From Buddleja alternifolia (lineage: Eukaryota; Streptophyta; Magnoliopsida; Lamiales; Scrophulariaceae): 64,000 bases of DNA. Below, one piece after another: positions 23,187 to 34,460 of this stretch. Location: contig CM033405.1 of NCBI GenBank assembly GCA_019426215.1, positions 28,674,199 to 28,738,198 of the forward strand, written 5' to 3'. Position numbers and translations under genes: made by a program. Position 1 is the stretch's first letter, and every line of letters starts with the position of its first letter. Below the pieces are notes generated by a model. The model did not search any database. It saw nothing but the letters and a program-made list of their open reading frames with translations, and was not told where the DNA came from.

Positions 23187-23759
23187 ATAAAAATATTTTT
23201 TTATACCAAAAACAAATTTAATTAACTTTTAGTTCGAATAAACCAATCTTTATATACATCACGCAAATTTTGATTTTTTTCATTAAAATATCATTGTCTT
23301 TCTGGATTTAGAAGAATTTTAATTTGTTATTTTCAAAGTTTAGGTGGACGACTTCTTAGCAAATCAACTTAGTACAGCCACCACCTCATTAATTGTCAAA
23401 TAGGTATAATTGCATTAATGCATCTACCACTTTGAACCCTTGAGGGGTTAATAAGGCCAGTCGTCTTTAGATAGACCAATTTAAACAAACATGAGGCGTA
23501 AAATGAAATATTTTGCTGGCTCAAGTTCATGATCTTCAGTTTGGTAGCTCAAAATTGAATAAAATTATACTGAAAAATAATTAAAGCGAGCTCAAATTAC
23601 TTTAATAATTTCGGTTAATTTATAAACCCAACAGCTTTACAAGTCGAGATGAAGTAAGTTGTGTTTAAATTCTTCCAAATCTCGAGCCGATTTACCATTA
23701 TATGTTTGGTAGTAGTAGTACTATAAGTAGTCTATTACAGAAGCTTATGATCTATAATA
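23187..23759. repeat. Continuation of the duplicated segment upstream of gene C
   Basis: Collinear with 17,860-18,420 and without genes. It is interrupted at 23,760 by the copia LTR. Confidence 0.75.
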
Positions 23760-24978
23760 TGTTGGGAAAAACTATTAATACGATAACGAGCGGTGTTTAT
23801 GAAGATGGAAAATGATACGTCGAGGCACGAGTTTAGACTCGTTCTCTTTAAGACAATATTGCCCCGCACTTGGTGGTTACAGAATAAGGCAATTGTCTCC
23901 CAAGATACAACGATGGCGTCTCAGTAATATTCCCGAGTCTAGCGAACAAAATACTTGTTCCAAACTCTCTCGATGGGCACGAATGAATTAAATGCAAATT
24001 TATGCATTTAATATGAAAAATCATTCTTACAATATTAAAATAATATTTAAGAATATTCAAAGTACTCAAATTAGCACTAAATACTTTTTAAAATAACATT
24101 TAAGAACTCCAAGAATATAATAAATTCTCAATTTAGCATTTAATATTCAACACTATTCTTAAAATATTAAAATTAATATTTAAGAAACAAAAGAATTCTA
24201 AAAAATACTCAAATTAATATTTAAAACAAGAAGATAGAAGAGAATATGATCATGGTGTGTTTAGTTCCAAACTAAGGGGATCTATTTATAGAGAATGAAA
24301 GGTTTTGGGCCAAAAGAAACAACTTTTCTGACACCTGCAAAAGGGCCCAAAAGTTGTCACTTTTGGGCGCAAAGCCCCCTGAAGCAGCTTTTCGGATAGT
24401 GCAATTCAGCCCCAAAAGTCGCATGGTGCGACTCACACTTGTTGTGAAACACCCCCTGATAGGAGCGCGGATCCAGTGTGGGCGGGCGCACCGTGAACCG
24501 CTCAACAACCAATCCATCACTCGCTCAGTTGGGCAATAATCTGGTGCGGGCGGTTGCAACCATTCAGTCCCTAACTTTTCAGAACTTTCAAATTGACCCC
24601 AAAACTTTGAATCTTGATCAATTTGGTCCTTTCAAATTGGTCTCTCAATTTTTTGATTTGAACACTTTAGTCCCCAGAATAAATTAACCATTTCTCATAC
24701 GATCGTGGCCGTCGATCGTATGAATTTGATCATTTAATCGAGTACGTTCATATCGATTCATTGAGTCCAACTAGAAATCATATTTTATGTGACGAGCTTT
24801 TGTTAATTAATTTCTCAGTCATTCAAAATTGAATTTGAGTAATTAAATACTCTAAATTTATCTACTCAAAGCGTAGATTAATTTAAGCCAAAGATATTCC
24901 GCTTTCGATGCTCGAAAATTACTTAAATTTTTAATAAATCATGCTAAAGCACAATTTACTCAACCAAGATTTTCAACA
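23760..24978 (-). mobile_element. Copia-type 3' LTR, antisense, about 1.2 kb
   Basis: The segment starts TGTTGGGAAAAAC and ends GATTTTCAACA, the TG...CA form with short TGTTG/CAACA inverted ends. On the minus strand it is preceded by the purine-rich GGTGGGTAT, as expected for a polypurine tract before a 3' LTR. A CTATAAATA promoter box lies on the minus strand at about 24,284-24,292. The element's non-coding interior continues to the right and is split by the CACTA element at 25,111. Confidence 0.7.
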
Positions 24979-25110
24979 ATACCCACCATGAATGAAATTA
25001 ATGCAAATGCAGACTATACAGACGCTAATGCAGACGCTAAGAGAGTTCGGGCAAAAAGCTATTGCATTAGGATAGGTAGCTTATGGCTTTGAACCTTCCT
25101 TAGTGAAATA
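24979..25110 (-). other. 3' end of the copia interior (left part)
   Basis: Non-coding sequence between the LTR and the CACTA insertion. It continues at 31,196 once the CACTA is removed. Confidence 0.55.
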
Positions 25111-25564
25111 CACTACTACAAAAAATGCCTATTACAACGATTTTTTTTTACCTATTACAGCGGTTTTAATTGTACCCGTTGTAATATGGGTCCCTATTAC
25201 AGCGGTTACAGTTATAACCGTTGTAATAGGGTCCCCTATTACAGCGATTACAACTATAACCGCTGTAATAGGGGATATTTCTCCTCCCCCCCCACTTACT
25301 CGTTTGCAACCTTCCTGTATAAGATCAAAATTCAATAAACCAACACAACAAACCAACATAGTACAAAAGATTCAACAGAAACAACAAAAACCCAAAACTT
25401 CGATATAACCAATTCTTTCCTCCAACAACAAAATTTTACAATCTCCAACAAGTGATCACGTGTTTACAATCAACTAATTAAATTAATCACAATTTAAATA
25501 CAGAAAATCAAATAACAATTTACAACAAGTCACAATTTACAAAAAATACATTACCCAATTTCTA

Positions 25565-28500
25565 ATCACATTTGATAATGTATTGTGCTACTTCGCTGCG
25601 TACTTCATCAATTTGCACTTGAGTATAGAAGGAGCATCGACAATCATGAAAGTATTGCAAGATAGAGATTGCAAACCCAAATGACGTTTCAGTTACCTAC
25701 CAAAGGTTTAATAACTTCAAAAGGGAAAGAAACTGAGTATTAGGATTATGTATACCGCTGTTGGGATTGTAGATTCTCCGTGGCTAATAATCTCCTTCAT
25801 GAATCTCATAACGAAGTAGCCATAATCTACGTCGTTTGTCTGCCGGGGGCCCTACAAAAGTAATCAAAGCTGTATTAGAACACTAACTTTTATACGAATA
25901 ATCGCTTGATTCTAGAAAACACTAACCTTTATTCTAATCCATTTACAGATCTTGTTTTTGGATTTCTTGAATTGGTTGTTGCAATTTGCACGAAATATGA
26001 AGACATCCCTGTAAAATACAAAAAACAAGAAAATATGTCAAAAACAAGCAAATATGTGAAATCTAGGAAGATATATACACTTTAAAAATAATATTATATA
26101 ATGGATACATTGATTGAATGAAAAATTTAGGCTTTGTTTGGTTTTGTTTTGGGCTGGGTTTTTGACCAAAACCCAGCCCAAAACTTGTTTGGATGAGGAT
26201 TATTTGGCCAAACATGGGGCCCATGTTTGGCCAAATAACCCAACATGGGTTTGCTCAAAAGCCCCAAAAAACAATTGTCGGTTGACTCTCTCTATCAACG
26301 TGCTGTCTCTCGGTCTCCTCTCTCTCTCTCTCTCTCTTCCATTTCTCTGCCATTTCTCTCTTTGCTCTTTATCTCCTCTTTATAATATTATATATTATAT
26401 CATGTAGAATATATTATTCATATAATATTATATATAATATTGTGTAACATATAATTTACGTATATATATTATGTATATATATGTAAAACTTATATTATAT
26501 ATCTACGTATATAATACTTATATCTCATGTATATTGTAATTTTGTAATATTATATGTATACGTATATTATATTATATATATATTATTCATATGATATTAT
26601 ATATAATATTATGCAAAATATAATATATGTATATATTATGTGTACACTATATAATAGATAAATTCTTATATATAAATATATTGCATCAATTACAATATAT
26701 ATACATATACTCATTCATATATATTACAATAATTTCAAATTTATATTATAATATACTTTTCAATCATAAATTAATCATTAAACCAACTTTTTCAGACAAA
26801 AGCTTACATGATTTGACTGCTACAGTGATTTTTGTTACCTCTCAAAACAAAACCAAACACATTTTCATCAAAAAAACCACTCAAATGTTACTTCAAAATA
26901 GCTAATCCAAACACATTCTCGTGAAAAATAATTAAAATACTAATTTTTCAAAACAAAACCAAATACATTTTCATCAAAATACACAACTCCCAATAAAATG
27001 TTTCACCAAAATTTTCACCAAAAACATCCCCCCAAAATAAAACCAAACACAGCCTTACTGATTGATTTTTTCTTTCATGTCAAATCAGTTATCCGGATCA
27101 CCATGCAAAGAATCCAAATAGTAAATGACCTCTTGAAATGGACTAATCACAAGCAACAACCAATGTCCCCTAAAAAGCATTCAAAAGATAAGATCAAAAT
27201 TTATTTTGCGTAACAAGTTTTACAAATTAAAGTTGGGTCTTTAGTATCTCACCCGGTGTTGTAAAGTGCAAGAAATAACTTATTCATTTGTGCACTCTCT
27301 ATCATAGCATTTGCTATCAACTGCACTTGTTCAATTTGCTGAGTATCTGATCCCGCAGATATAACATGTGGACTAAGGAACCTGAAACTACTTTCTTTCC
27401 CTTCGAGGACCACGTAATTAACCCACAAAAACCTAAATTTAGCATAAAATAAATTTTGAGTAATGAAAATAATCATAGTTCAGATGCAATAAAATCATTT
27501 AAAAACTTACTTTATGTATACTGAAATGAGAGAGACTCTTATCTCTTCTTGACGCAAAAGGTGACAGATCTCCTCCATTCCAATATACTCTTGGAATTCA
27601 ATATTCATAATTATTTTCTCGAAGTCTAAAGTGATCTGGTCATCAATAGACATCCTCTTCATGTATTTTCCAAGAATCATTAGATCCCTAGGGAGTCCAC
27701 CTAGTACAAGGTCTTCACATTTGTCACCTTCACGTGCAGGCTTAGCCATTGGAGGTCTTAGTTTCACAGCTGAGTGTTTGGATGTCCCTGATTTTTGGTT
27801 TCCAAATGATTTGGATGGTCCAAGAGACTATTTAAGCAAAGAAAACAAAACGTGAATGTTACATACCAAAGTATATTTAGTAACCTTAAGCAATTGCTAT
27901 AATTTATTAATGACTAACTATTAATTACATACTGATGCATCAGTGACAATGACAAGACTCATATGCCAAGCAACATAGGTACCCAAAGCATCAGAAATGG
28001 TGAACACTTCATCATCGAGAGGGACTGGTAGGGGTGTATCCTCCTCAATTGCAGTGTCAATGCAAACTTTCACAAGGTTGGTGGATAATGGACGGTTGTG
28101 AAATGTTCTATCATATTGTTGATTGAACATATGTCCTTTAGCCACCACACGATATGACGGTAATGAAAGTGCTAATTAACATGGCGTCTTAACCTACACA
28201 CATATACATATATATACACCATTATATTAGAAAGTTTTGTGTGTTTTTCAGAAATAGAGAGTTTCAAGTTGTATGATCACTAAACAAGTTCAGATCATTA
28301 CCTCAGGAAACATCTTAACTGGTTCTGGGTAGCTATCTTTCAAAGAAATCACCTCATCTTCATGTGGCTGACGCGACCTAGACGCCGCAATCTCGTTAAC
28401 CTCTCGTTGCAAGGAGGATAGTGATTCGGTGAGGCCCTTCACCATGCTTCTCAAGCTTTCCATCTCCATATCTTTAGAAGGCTTTGGATCCATAAAGTAC

Positions 28501-29744
28501 TCTCTTTGTGACACCCGAAAGCCAACACCCTTAACGTGACCCAGATGCTCCTTCTTTTTAAGAGCTTTAGCCAATAGATCATCCCGACTCCCCTCGTTTC
28601 CACTATGGCTAGTATTCTCTTGTGAAATGCTCTCCTGTAATAATACATTTAAAAAATAAAAAAACTTAGTGAACTTTGCTCTTTCAAAAGTATCTCAAAA
28701 CAAACATACAACACATTATAGAGCTAAAATTTCAAATAACTCACCATTTCATTCACTAATCTTCTAACATTGGCATTATCAATCTCATTCTTTTTATCGG
28801 AAAGCGCAATCCTCTACACGAGTGCTCCTGTCACCTCTGTGCAATCGGACCCCGCTTCCCTTCTTTTCTTCATTCATATTTTGATTAAAAAATATATTTA
28901 TTAACAAGGAATTTTTATTAAAAAAATTGTAAAAATTCACTGTTAAACGAACTACGTACCTCAATTTGCTCCACAAGAGCATGTCCAAGACGTGATTTCC
29001 TGTGAGGATATTCAGGTTCCTTTGCTCTTTCCTGATTTTTCCTACTTAGTTGCTATTTATTACATAATCAAAGCACTAGTCAATGTATTAGTTAAATATA
29101 AACACAATAACCAACAAATGAAACTGTAAATTAAAATGGCTACCTGGAACTCTTCACTTAGGCGAACATCTAAAAATGTCGTCCAATCAGCTTAAGGTAT
29201 CTCATATTGTGAGGGTGGGTTGTAATTAATGCTCCCATCATCATCCCGTACCCACACTCTACTCAAGTAGCTCCTCAAATTTCGTGCTAGCTTCCCAGCG
29301 TTTGCTAGTACGTGTTTTTTTCTACTTTCTTCAATATCAAATGACAACTATAAAAACAAACAACAAAGTATATATAAAATTATAATTTAGAGAAAATTAA
29401 ATCAACAAAAAATACATTAACAATTAGAAATATGACAATAACCAAATTACCGCTATTTCATCCCAAATTGCTCTTTTTGTTGGTGCCGGGACTTGTCGCC
29501 AATCACTGATGGTAATCGGCACCTTCTGCCGAGCCAGGACTCCTATGTAACCAACAAGTGTTGATTTGTTTGGGTCAACTGCTTGGCCTCTGTCATTCCA
29601 GCCGACAGGTAGCCTAATGCCTTTACTTCTGGCATTGATGACTTTTCTCATAGCCGTGACACCTCTTCGTATCTCATTTTCAGCACGTCTGTCTGCTCCA
29701 CGTCCATCCTCCTCAGGAAAACTTCTAGCACGCTTTGAAGCCAT
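25565..29744 (-). pseudogene. CACTA accessory gene: Transposase_24 plus ULP1-like domain, decayed
   Basis: Reading down from the ATG at 29,744, exons encode a Ptta/En/Spm plant protein (PF03004 type). Readable pieces are KGIRLPVGWNDRGQAVDPNK, DWRQVPAPTKRAIWDEI, then KKHVLANAGKLARNLRSYLS near 29,300, then a coiled-coil exon (28,300-28,630). Next come TDALGTY-type and cysteine-protease-type parts (27,255-28,148), and finally DVDYGYFVMRFMKEII (25,790-25,850) and YTQVQIDEVRSEVAQYI (25,580-25,630). In the ULP1-like tail the usual catalytic ECGYYV reads DYGYFV, so the cysteine is lost. In-frame stops occur near 29,190 and 28,820, and a Tourist element sits inside. Intron borders are approximate. 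The gene is non-functional. Confidence 0.7.
26130..27054. mobile_element. Tourist/PIF-Harbinger-type element nested in CACTA 1
   Basis: The ends are GGCTTTGTTTGGTTTTGTTTTGGG and, reverse-complemented, GGCTGTGTTTGGTTTTATTTTGGG. The TTA duplication is at 26,127-26,129 and 27,055-27,057. The interior is (TA)-rich with a (TC)n tract at 26,310. It has no transposase and is younger than the CACTA that it interrupts. Confidence 0.85.
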
Positions 29745-30731
29745 CGACCTACAAAAGCCAAAAATACAGAAGTTAGATTTATATACCAAAAACATAATGT
29801 TAAATTAGAAGTAATAAAGATTACAAAAATGCATAGATTATTTCTTGTTAAAGAAAACTGACTTATGAAATATAAAGATGCCATGAATATGCTATATTTT
29901 TTACTTTATTTCCATCGATACGACCATTTTTAATAAAGATTACAAAAATGCATAGATTATTTCTTATTAAAGTAAACTCAATTAATTTCTTGCTCATTAT
30001 TCTAGAGAAACTTTGGCAGAGTAACGGCGCAAAAATTTGTACCAAGTTCTCGACTAATTATTCCCCCAAACTTGCAACCAACAAAATTCGGATGTAGCAA
30101 CCACAACAAATTGCCAAATTTATTGCATAATGAAAATACATAATCAAGATGCACGAAGTCGAGTTTTCCAACATATCAACAAACAGGCTATACTCATGAA
30201 ATGTATTCAAATATTACTCCTTATCATTTATCAAATGTAGATTCAATTTACATTATCACACCGCCAGTAATATTTCAGCTAATTATAAAGACTACCATTA
30301 GTTAAAGGAACACACACACACACACACACACACACATCCATTTAAAACTAAATTTCTCATCACCTCAAAATTACTTAAATACAGATTTTCAAACAAAATC
30401 ATGACTAAATAAAAACAAAAATTGAACACACAAAATAATCAACATTCAACATTCAACAAACTAAAAACACAAATATTCTACAAGAAATCCGAGACGATTT
30501 CTGATCAAAACCTTGTTTGTGATGGTGGTGGTGGTGGCAGCGGCGGTGAGAGAGAGTCGAGAGAGAGAGAGAGGGCGCAGTGGTGGAGCTCATGCGCGCA
30601 GTGGCGGTATAAGGTGGTGACGGCGGTATACGGTGGGTGTGGTGGTCGTGGCGGAGGTATAAGGTGTGTGTGTGGTGGTGGTAGTGGTGGTGGCGGTGGT
30701 GAGAGAGATTAGAGAGAGAGAGAGAGAGTGA

Positions 30732-30769
<38 letters not shown>

Positions 30770-31195
30770 TAGAGAGAGAGAGACGAATGGTGGTGGCGGC
30801 GGCGGCGGTATACGGTAGTGGTGGTGGTGATGGCCGAGTCGAGAAGTGTAGATCGAGAGAAAGAGAGTAGATTGAAAGAGAGGGAGATAGACGAAATGAA
30901 TGGGGGGGGGGGATGGGTTAAAAGCTGAACCGGTCGTATTACAGCGGTTCATGGGTGCACTGCTGTAGTACGTGGCACCTATTACAGCGGTTCACCTACG
31001 AACCGCTGTAATAGGGGTATTATAGCGGTTCATCAACCAACCGCTGTAATAGGGGTATTATAGCGATTCATCAACGAACCGCTGTAATAGGGTAAGCCTA
31101 TTACAACGGTTCATCAACGAACCGCTGTATCCGTTCAGCGCTTTTGCTAGAACCGCTATAATAGGTGCGCTGTAATAGTGTGTTTTGTAGTAGTG

Positions 31196-32434
31196 ATACC
31201 ATCAAATTTACTTGTTCCCCAATGAACGTGATGTCTTGAATTGGTCATCGCTTTGTGTAAACCAAGACAGTGATACTCTCATAATAACTTCTCTAACAGT
31301 TTTTGTTCTCAGTTGAATCCGTTCCGGCCATGGAACACATCTTGGATTCCAGTCAACAAGGTTGGGTTCCACTATGTCCATTCTTAACGTGTAGTCTTGA
31401 AGTCCATTCCTTTAGATAGGCAGTTTATTTGATCTTTTAGGCATACATTTGGATCCACACATTCTCATTTGATTTTTCTTAATCAATAGAGACAATGACA
31501 CCGAAGATCACTGCTCAATGGTTTTATGTCTTTGATGTATGTGCCAAGAGTACCATTTTACATGCTACTTTGTGACCTAGTATAGCGCTGGTGTCGACCC
31601 ACTATTCACTGAGTTATCCGCCATAATTCGCATCAAATACTACAGTCAGGAGCGTAAGGTCCGACCAACCACCATTTGCCTAGCTTGGTTTTAGTGATTT
31701 GATCATCCAACATTTGCTTGACTCGGTTTGTCTTGATGATCACCCTCCATTTGTGTGGTTTGGATTGTCTTGACGAACACCCACCATTTATATGGTTTGG
31801 TTTCTCCTCAAAGGTCACCCACCACTTACATGGTTCGGATTATCTCTGATTAACCACTGTAAGCGTGGTTCGATTTACCACGTTTGTGGTTGTCCCCTCG
31901 GAATAATTCTTTTCTTATCCTTATTTCGATTATTGTTAGTACACCAACTATAGTTTGGTTTTACCATAGTCTATGGCCTTAAGGTCATTTTCTCGGATTT
32001 AATTTCAGACGTTTGATCGAGTTCCTCGAACTTACTCCGACAATTAACAATCTTTATTCTTGACCAAGTTGTGTACTTTGTACAATACGTCGTCTCAAAT
32101 TTCTCTCTTCGAAGCACGTTTCATTATATGAAACATTCGGAAACTTCTCACTTAACAACCTTATAGGTTCATAGTGACGGAGTTCCACATTGTCAGTTTT
32201 AAATTCTTAAGATCAGACTCGGTTTTCTTTCGCTAAATAAAATCACGGCTAGTTTTGCCCCCAATATTTATTTCACTTTTACGGTGAAAATTTGTAGACT
32301 ACAACTATAGTGCAATAATTATTCTTCACACAATAATTGACTTCTTTAAATAAATGTCACTATCACATGAAATGAACATGCAAACAATTTAAATCAACTA
32401 TTTAAATGGTGCATTTCTTCATTCATTGTGATCA
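31196..32434 (-). other. Copia interior, right part, non-coding with degenerate repeats
   Basis: This continues the retroelement interrupted at 25,110. No protein domain is readable. Between 31,660 and 31,870 a degenerate repeat of about 55 bp recurs (ACCACCATTTG...TGGTTTGGATTGTCTTGATGA and variants). Degenerate repeats of this kind are seen in the 3' untranslated part of some plant copia elements. A 5' LTR was not found, so the element is truncated on this side. Confidence 0.4.
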
Positions 32435-32436
32435 GG

Positions 32437-32525
32437 CTTTATAATAAAGATTATCAAATGTAGTAAAGAAATTTTTATAATAAAGATTATCAAATGTAGT
32501 GAAGAAATTTTTATAATAAAGATTG
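32437..32525. repeat. Short direct repeats TTATAATAAAGATT
   Basis: The unit TTATAATAAAGATTATCAAATGTAGT(A/G)AAGAAATTT, about 38 bp, occurs twice and begins a third time just before the MULE at 32,535. Confidence 0.8.
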
Positions 32526-32534
32526 TATTAATTA

Positions 32535-33156
32535 GGAAAAAAAATACTAACCCCACCCCTCCAAATAAATTTTTATATCAAAAAAACCCGTGAAAATATT
32601 TTTCAATCTCAAAAACCCACTCTACAAACTTTTCATTCAGAAAACCTAAAAGTTAAGATTAAGAACTTTTTTTTGACTAAACTACCCTTCATTTATTAAG
32701 TTAATAATTGATCAATTGATCTTTTTTATCGATTTTTTTTATTTTAAAATTTTAAAATTGATAAGTTTAATAATACAAATTTTATTTTTTTAGTATTAAA
32801 TATTTCTATGTAATTTATTTATAATTTATTTTTTATTTTACTATGATAATTATCTACAAAATATATTTTTAATTTTTTTTAAGAAGATTAAAAATCTGAT
32901 TTTTTTTTAAAAGAAATCATATTTAGTCCATTATCAATATCAATTTTTTAAATAAATGACTCTTTATATAGAACTACAAGTGATTACATCTTTAGTTTAA
33001 AAGGCTAAAGGCAATTAAGTCCATAAATTTATTACCCTAAATCTTGGGCTTTTTGGAATGAAAAGTTGATGAAGTGATTTTTTGGATTAAATTTTTTGAT
33101 CTGGGGTTTTAAGGGATATAAAAATTTATTTTAGGGGGTTTTTAGTATTTTTTTCC
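32535..33156. mobile_element. Mutator-type MITE with 9-bp duplication
   Basis: The ends are GGAAAAAAAATACTAACCCC and, reverse-complemented, GGAAAAAAATACTAAAAACC, with arms of about 45 bp including AAATAAATTTTTATATC. The perfect 9-bp duplication TATTAATTA is at 32,526-32,534 and 33,157-33,165. The paralogous point near 18,718 upstream of gene B has a single TATTAATTA. The interior is AT-rich. A related left end occurs at 54,168. Confidence 0.85.
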
Positions 33157-33755
33157 TATTAATTAAAAATAACAAGCAGTTACTTTCATGTCCAATACTA
33201 TTAACTTTTGAAATAGTTGTATTCCAGAATGATAAAAGCAAGTACTTATCTCAAGCATTAAAATGTGTATATATTATACATCGTTGAAAACTTTATGTTA
33301 TGATATATAGCTGAATTATCTGTATTGTTTTACACATGGAGTTAAGTTTTACTGATATATATCGATCGTCTATAATGTATTATCACACATTAGATAACTT
33401 ATTTTATATATTTCCTTACATTTTTCCACTAAATGTATTCTTTTTTGGTTGAACTATTATACCTTTCAATAATTTTAAATATAACTTTGTAAACTTCTCT
33501 CTTGCAATTAATTATGCATTCGTATAAACATATTCTAACTATGCCGTGTCCTATAACCTTCAAGGTTGCGCATTTTTTATTGTGCCATCTTGTGTCATAA
33601 GTGTCTCCACATTCCTAACCACAGTTTTCCACAGGAAAAGAAAAAAAAAATATAATTGAAAATAACATCATTGAATTTATTTGAGAAGTTGAACTACCTC
33701 ACAAATTTTCCGACCAACCAAGCAAAAATTATAGATGTTTCTCCACGTCCACTCT

Positions 33756-33798
33756 CTATATAACCTACAACACCAAATTCTCCATGCATCACTCAAAT
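33756..33798 (+). promoter_or_regulatory. Core promoter of PELPK gene C
   Basis: The CTATATAA box is at 33,756-33,763, with TCCATGCATC about 25 bp downstream. The block is almost identical to that of gene B. Confidence 0.7.
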
Positions 33799-33854
33799 TA
33801 ACATATTCAACACTTACAATCAAAGATAGAAAACTATTCCTCAGATCAAACAAT

Positions 33855-34460
33855 ATGGCATATGATCATTTCCGCCCCTCATTTTTCTTGTTAGTGTTCA
33901 TTACTTTATCATCAATAACTGGAAACATGATTCAAGCCGAGGCTCGTCACCTCCTAGAATCAGCCTTGCCCGAGATTCCAAAGCCTGAAATTCCTTTGCC
34001 ACAAATTCCCGCTTTACCAAAGCCCGAACTACCAACACTTCCAAAACCCGAGCTACCAACTTTACCTAAGCCCGAGCTCCCGACGTTGCCTAAGCCCGAG
34101 CTTCCTGCGTTGCCAAAACCAGAGCTTCCAGCAGGATTGCCAAAACCAGAGTTGCCAGCATTATCGAAGGCTGAGTTGCCAAAACTTGAGATTCCTGAAT
34201 TGCCAAAGCCCCAAATTCCAGAACTGCCAAAACCTGAAGTTCCAACATTGCCAAAGCCCCAAATTCCAGAACTGCCAAAACTCGAAGTTCCAACATTGCC
34301 AAAGCCCCAAATTCCAGAACTGTCAAAACCTGAAGTTCCAACATTGCCAAAGCCTGAGTTGCCAACTCTCCCGAAGCCCGAATTGCCTAAGCTGCCTGAG
34401 CTCCCAAAGTTTCCAGAACTACCTAAGCCTACATTGCCCGAAGTGCCGAAATCCCCTTGA
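33855..34460 (+). CDS. PELPK1-like: PELPK-repeat secreted proline-rich protein (copy C)
   Basis: A single exon of 201 aa, near-identical to copy B in promoter, 5' UTR, signal peptide and the first half of the repeat domain. Differences cluster in the second half, where PEIPELPK units of B are PQIPELPK or PQIPELSK here, and ELPTGLPIPELP is ELPAGLPKPELP. The total repeat number is unchanged. The frame is fully open with one conserved stop. An in-frame upstream ATG at 33,735 precedes the TATA box and is rejected as the start. The high B/C similarity extends through about 600 bp upstream and 800 bp downstream, indicating a recent segmental duplication or gene conversion. Confidence 0.9.
   Translation: MAYDHFRPSFFLLVFITLSSITGNMIQAEARHLLESALPEIPKPEIPLPQIPALPKPELPTLPKPELPTLPKPELPTLPKPELPALPKPELPAGLPKPELPALSKAELPKLEIPELPKPQIPELPKPEVPTLPKPQIPELPKLEVPTLPKPQIPELSKPEVPTLPKPELPTLPKPELPKLPELPKFPELPKPTLPEVPKSP

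Larger units (their letters stand above)
25111..31195 (-). mobile_element. CACTA (En/Spm) element 1, 6,085 bp
   Basis: The termini are CACTACTACAAAAAATG at the left and TTTTGTAGTAGTG at the right, flanked by the 3-bp duplication ATA (25,108-25,110 and 31,196-31,198). Both subterminal regions contain many copies of CTATTACAGCGGTT and its complement, often as head-to-head hairpins, as expected of transposase-binding sites. The interior carries a decayed antisense gene (25,565-29,744), a nested Tourist element (26,130-27,054), and (AC)n, (GA)n and GGT-rich tracts at 30,310-30,830. No TNP2-type transposase is visible, so the element is non-autonomous. Confidence 0.9.

Noticed and set aside
24272..24687. 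Short frames on both strands in the 24.3-24.7 kb region
   Set aside because: They lie within the copia LTR, which is non-coding. The TATA box there explains the region better.
30422..30952. Gly/Arg-rich and Ser/Leu-rich frames near the right end of CACTA 1
   Set aside because: They are produced by GA, GGT and GGC microsatellites. There is no domain or splice context.
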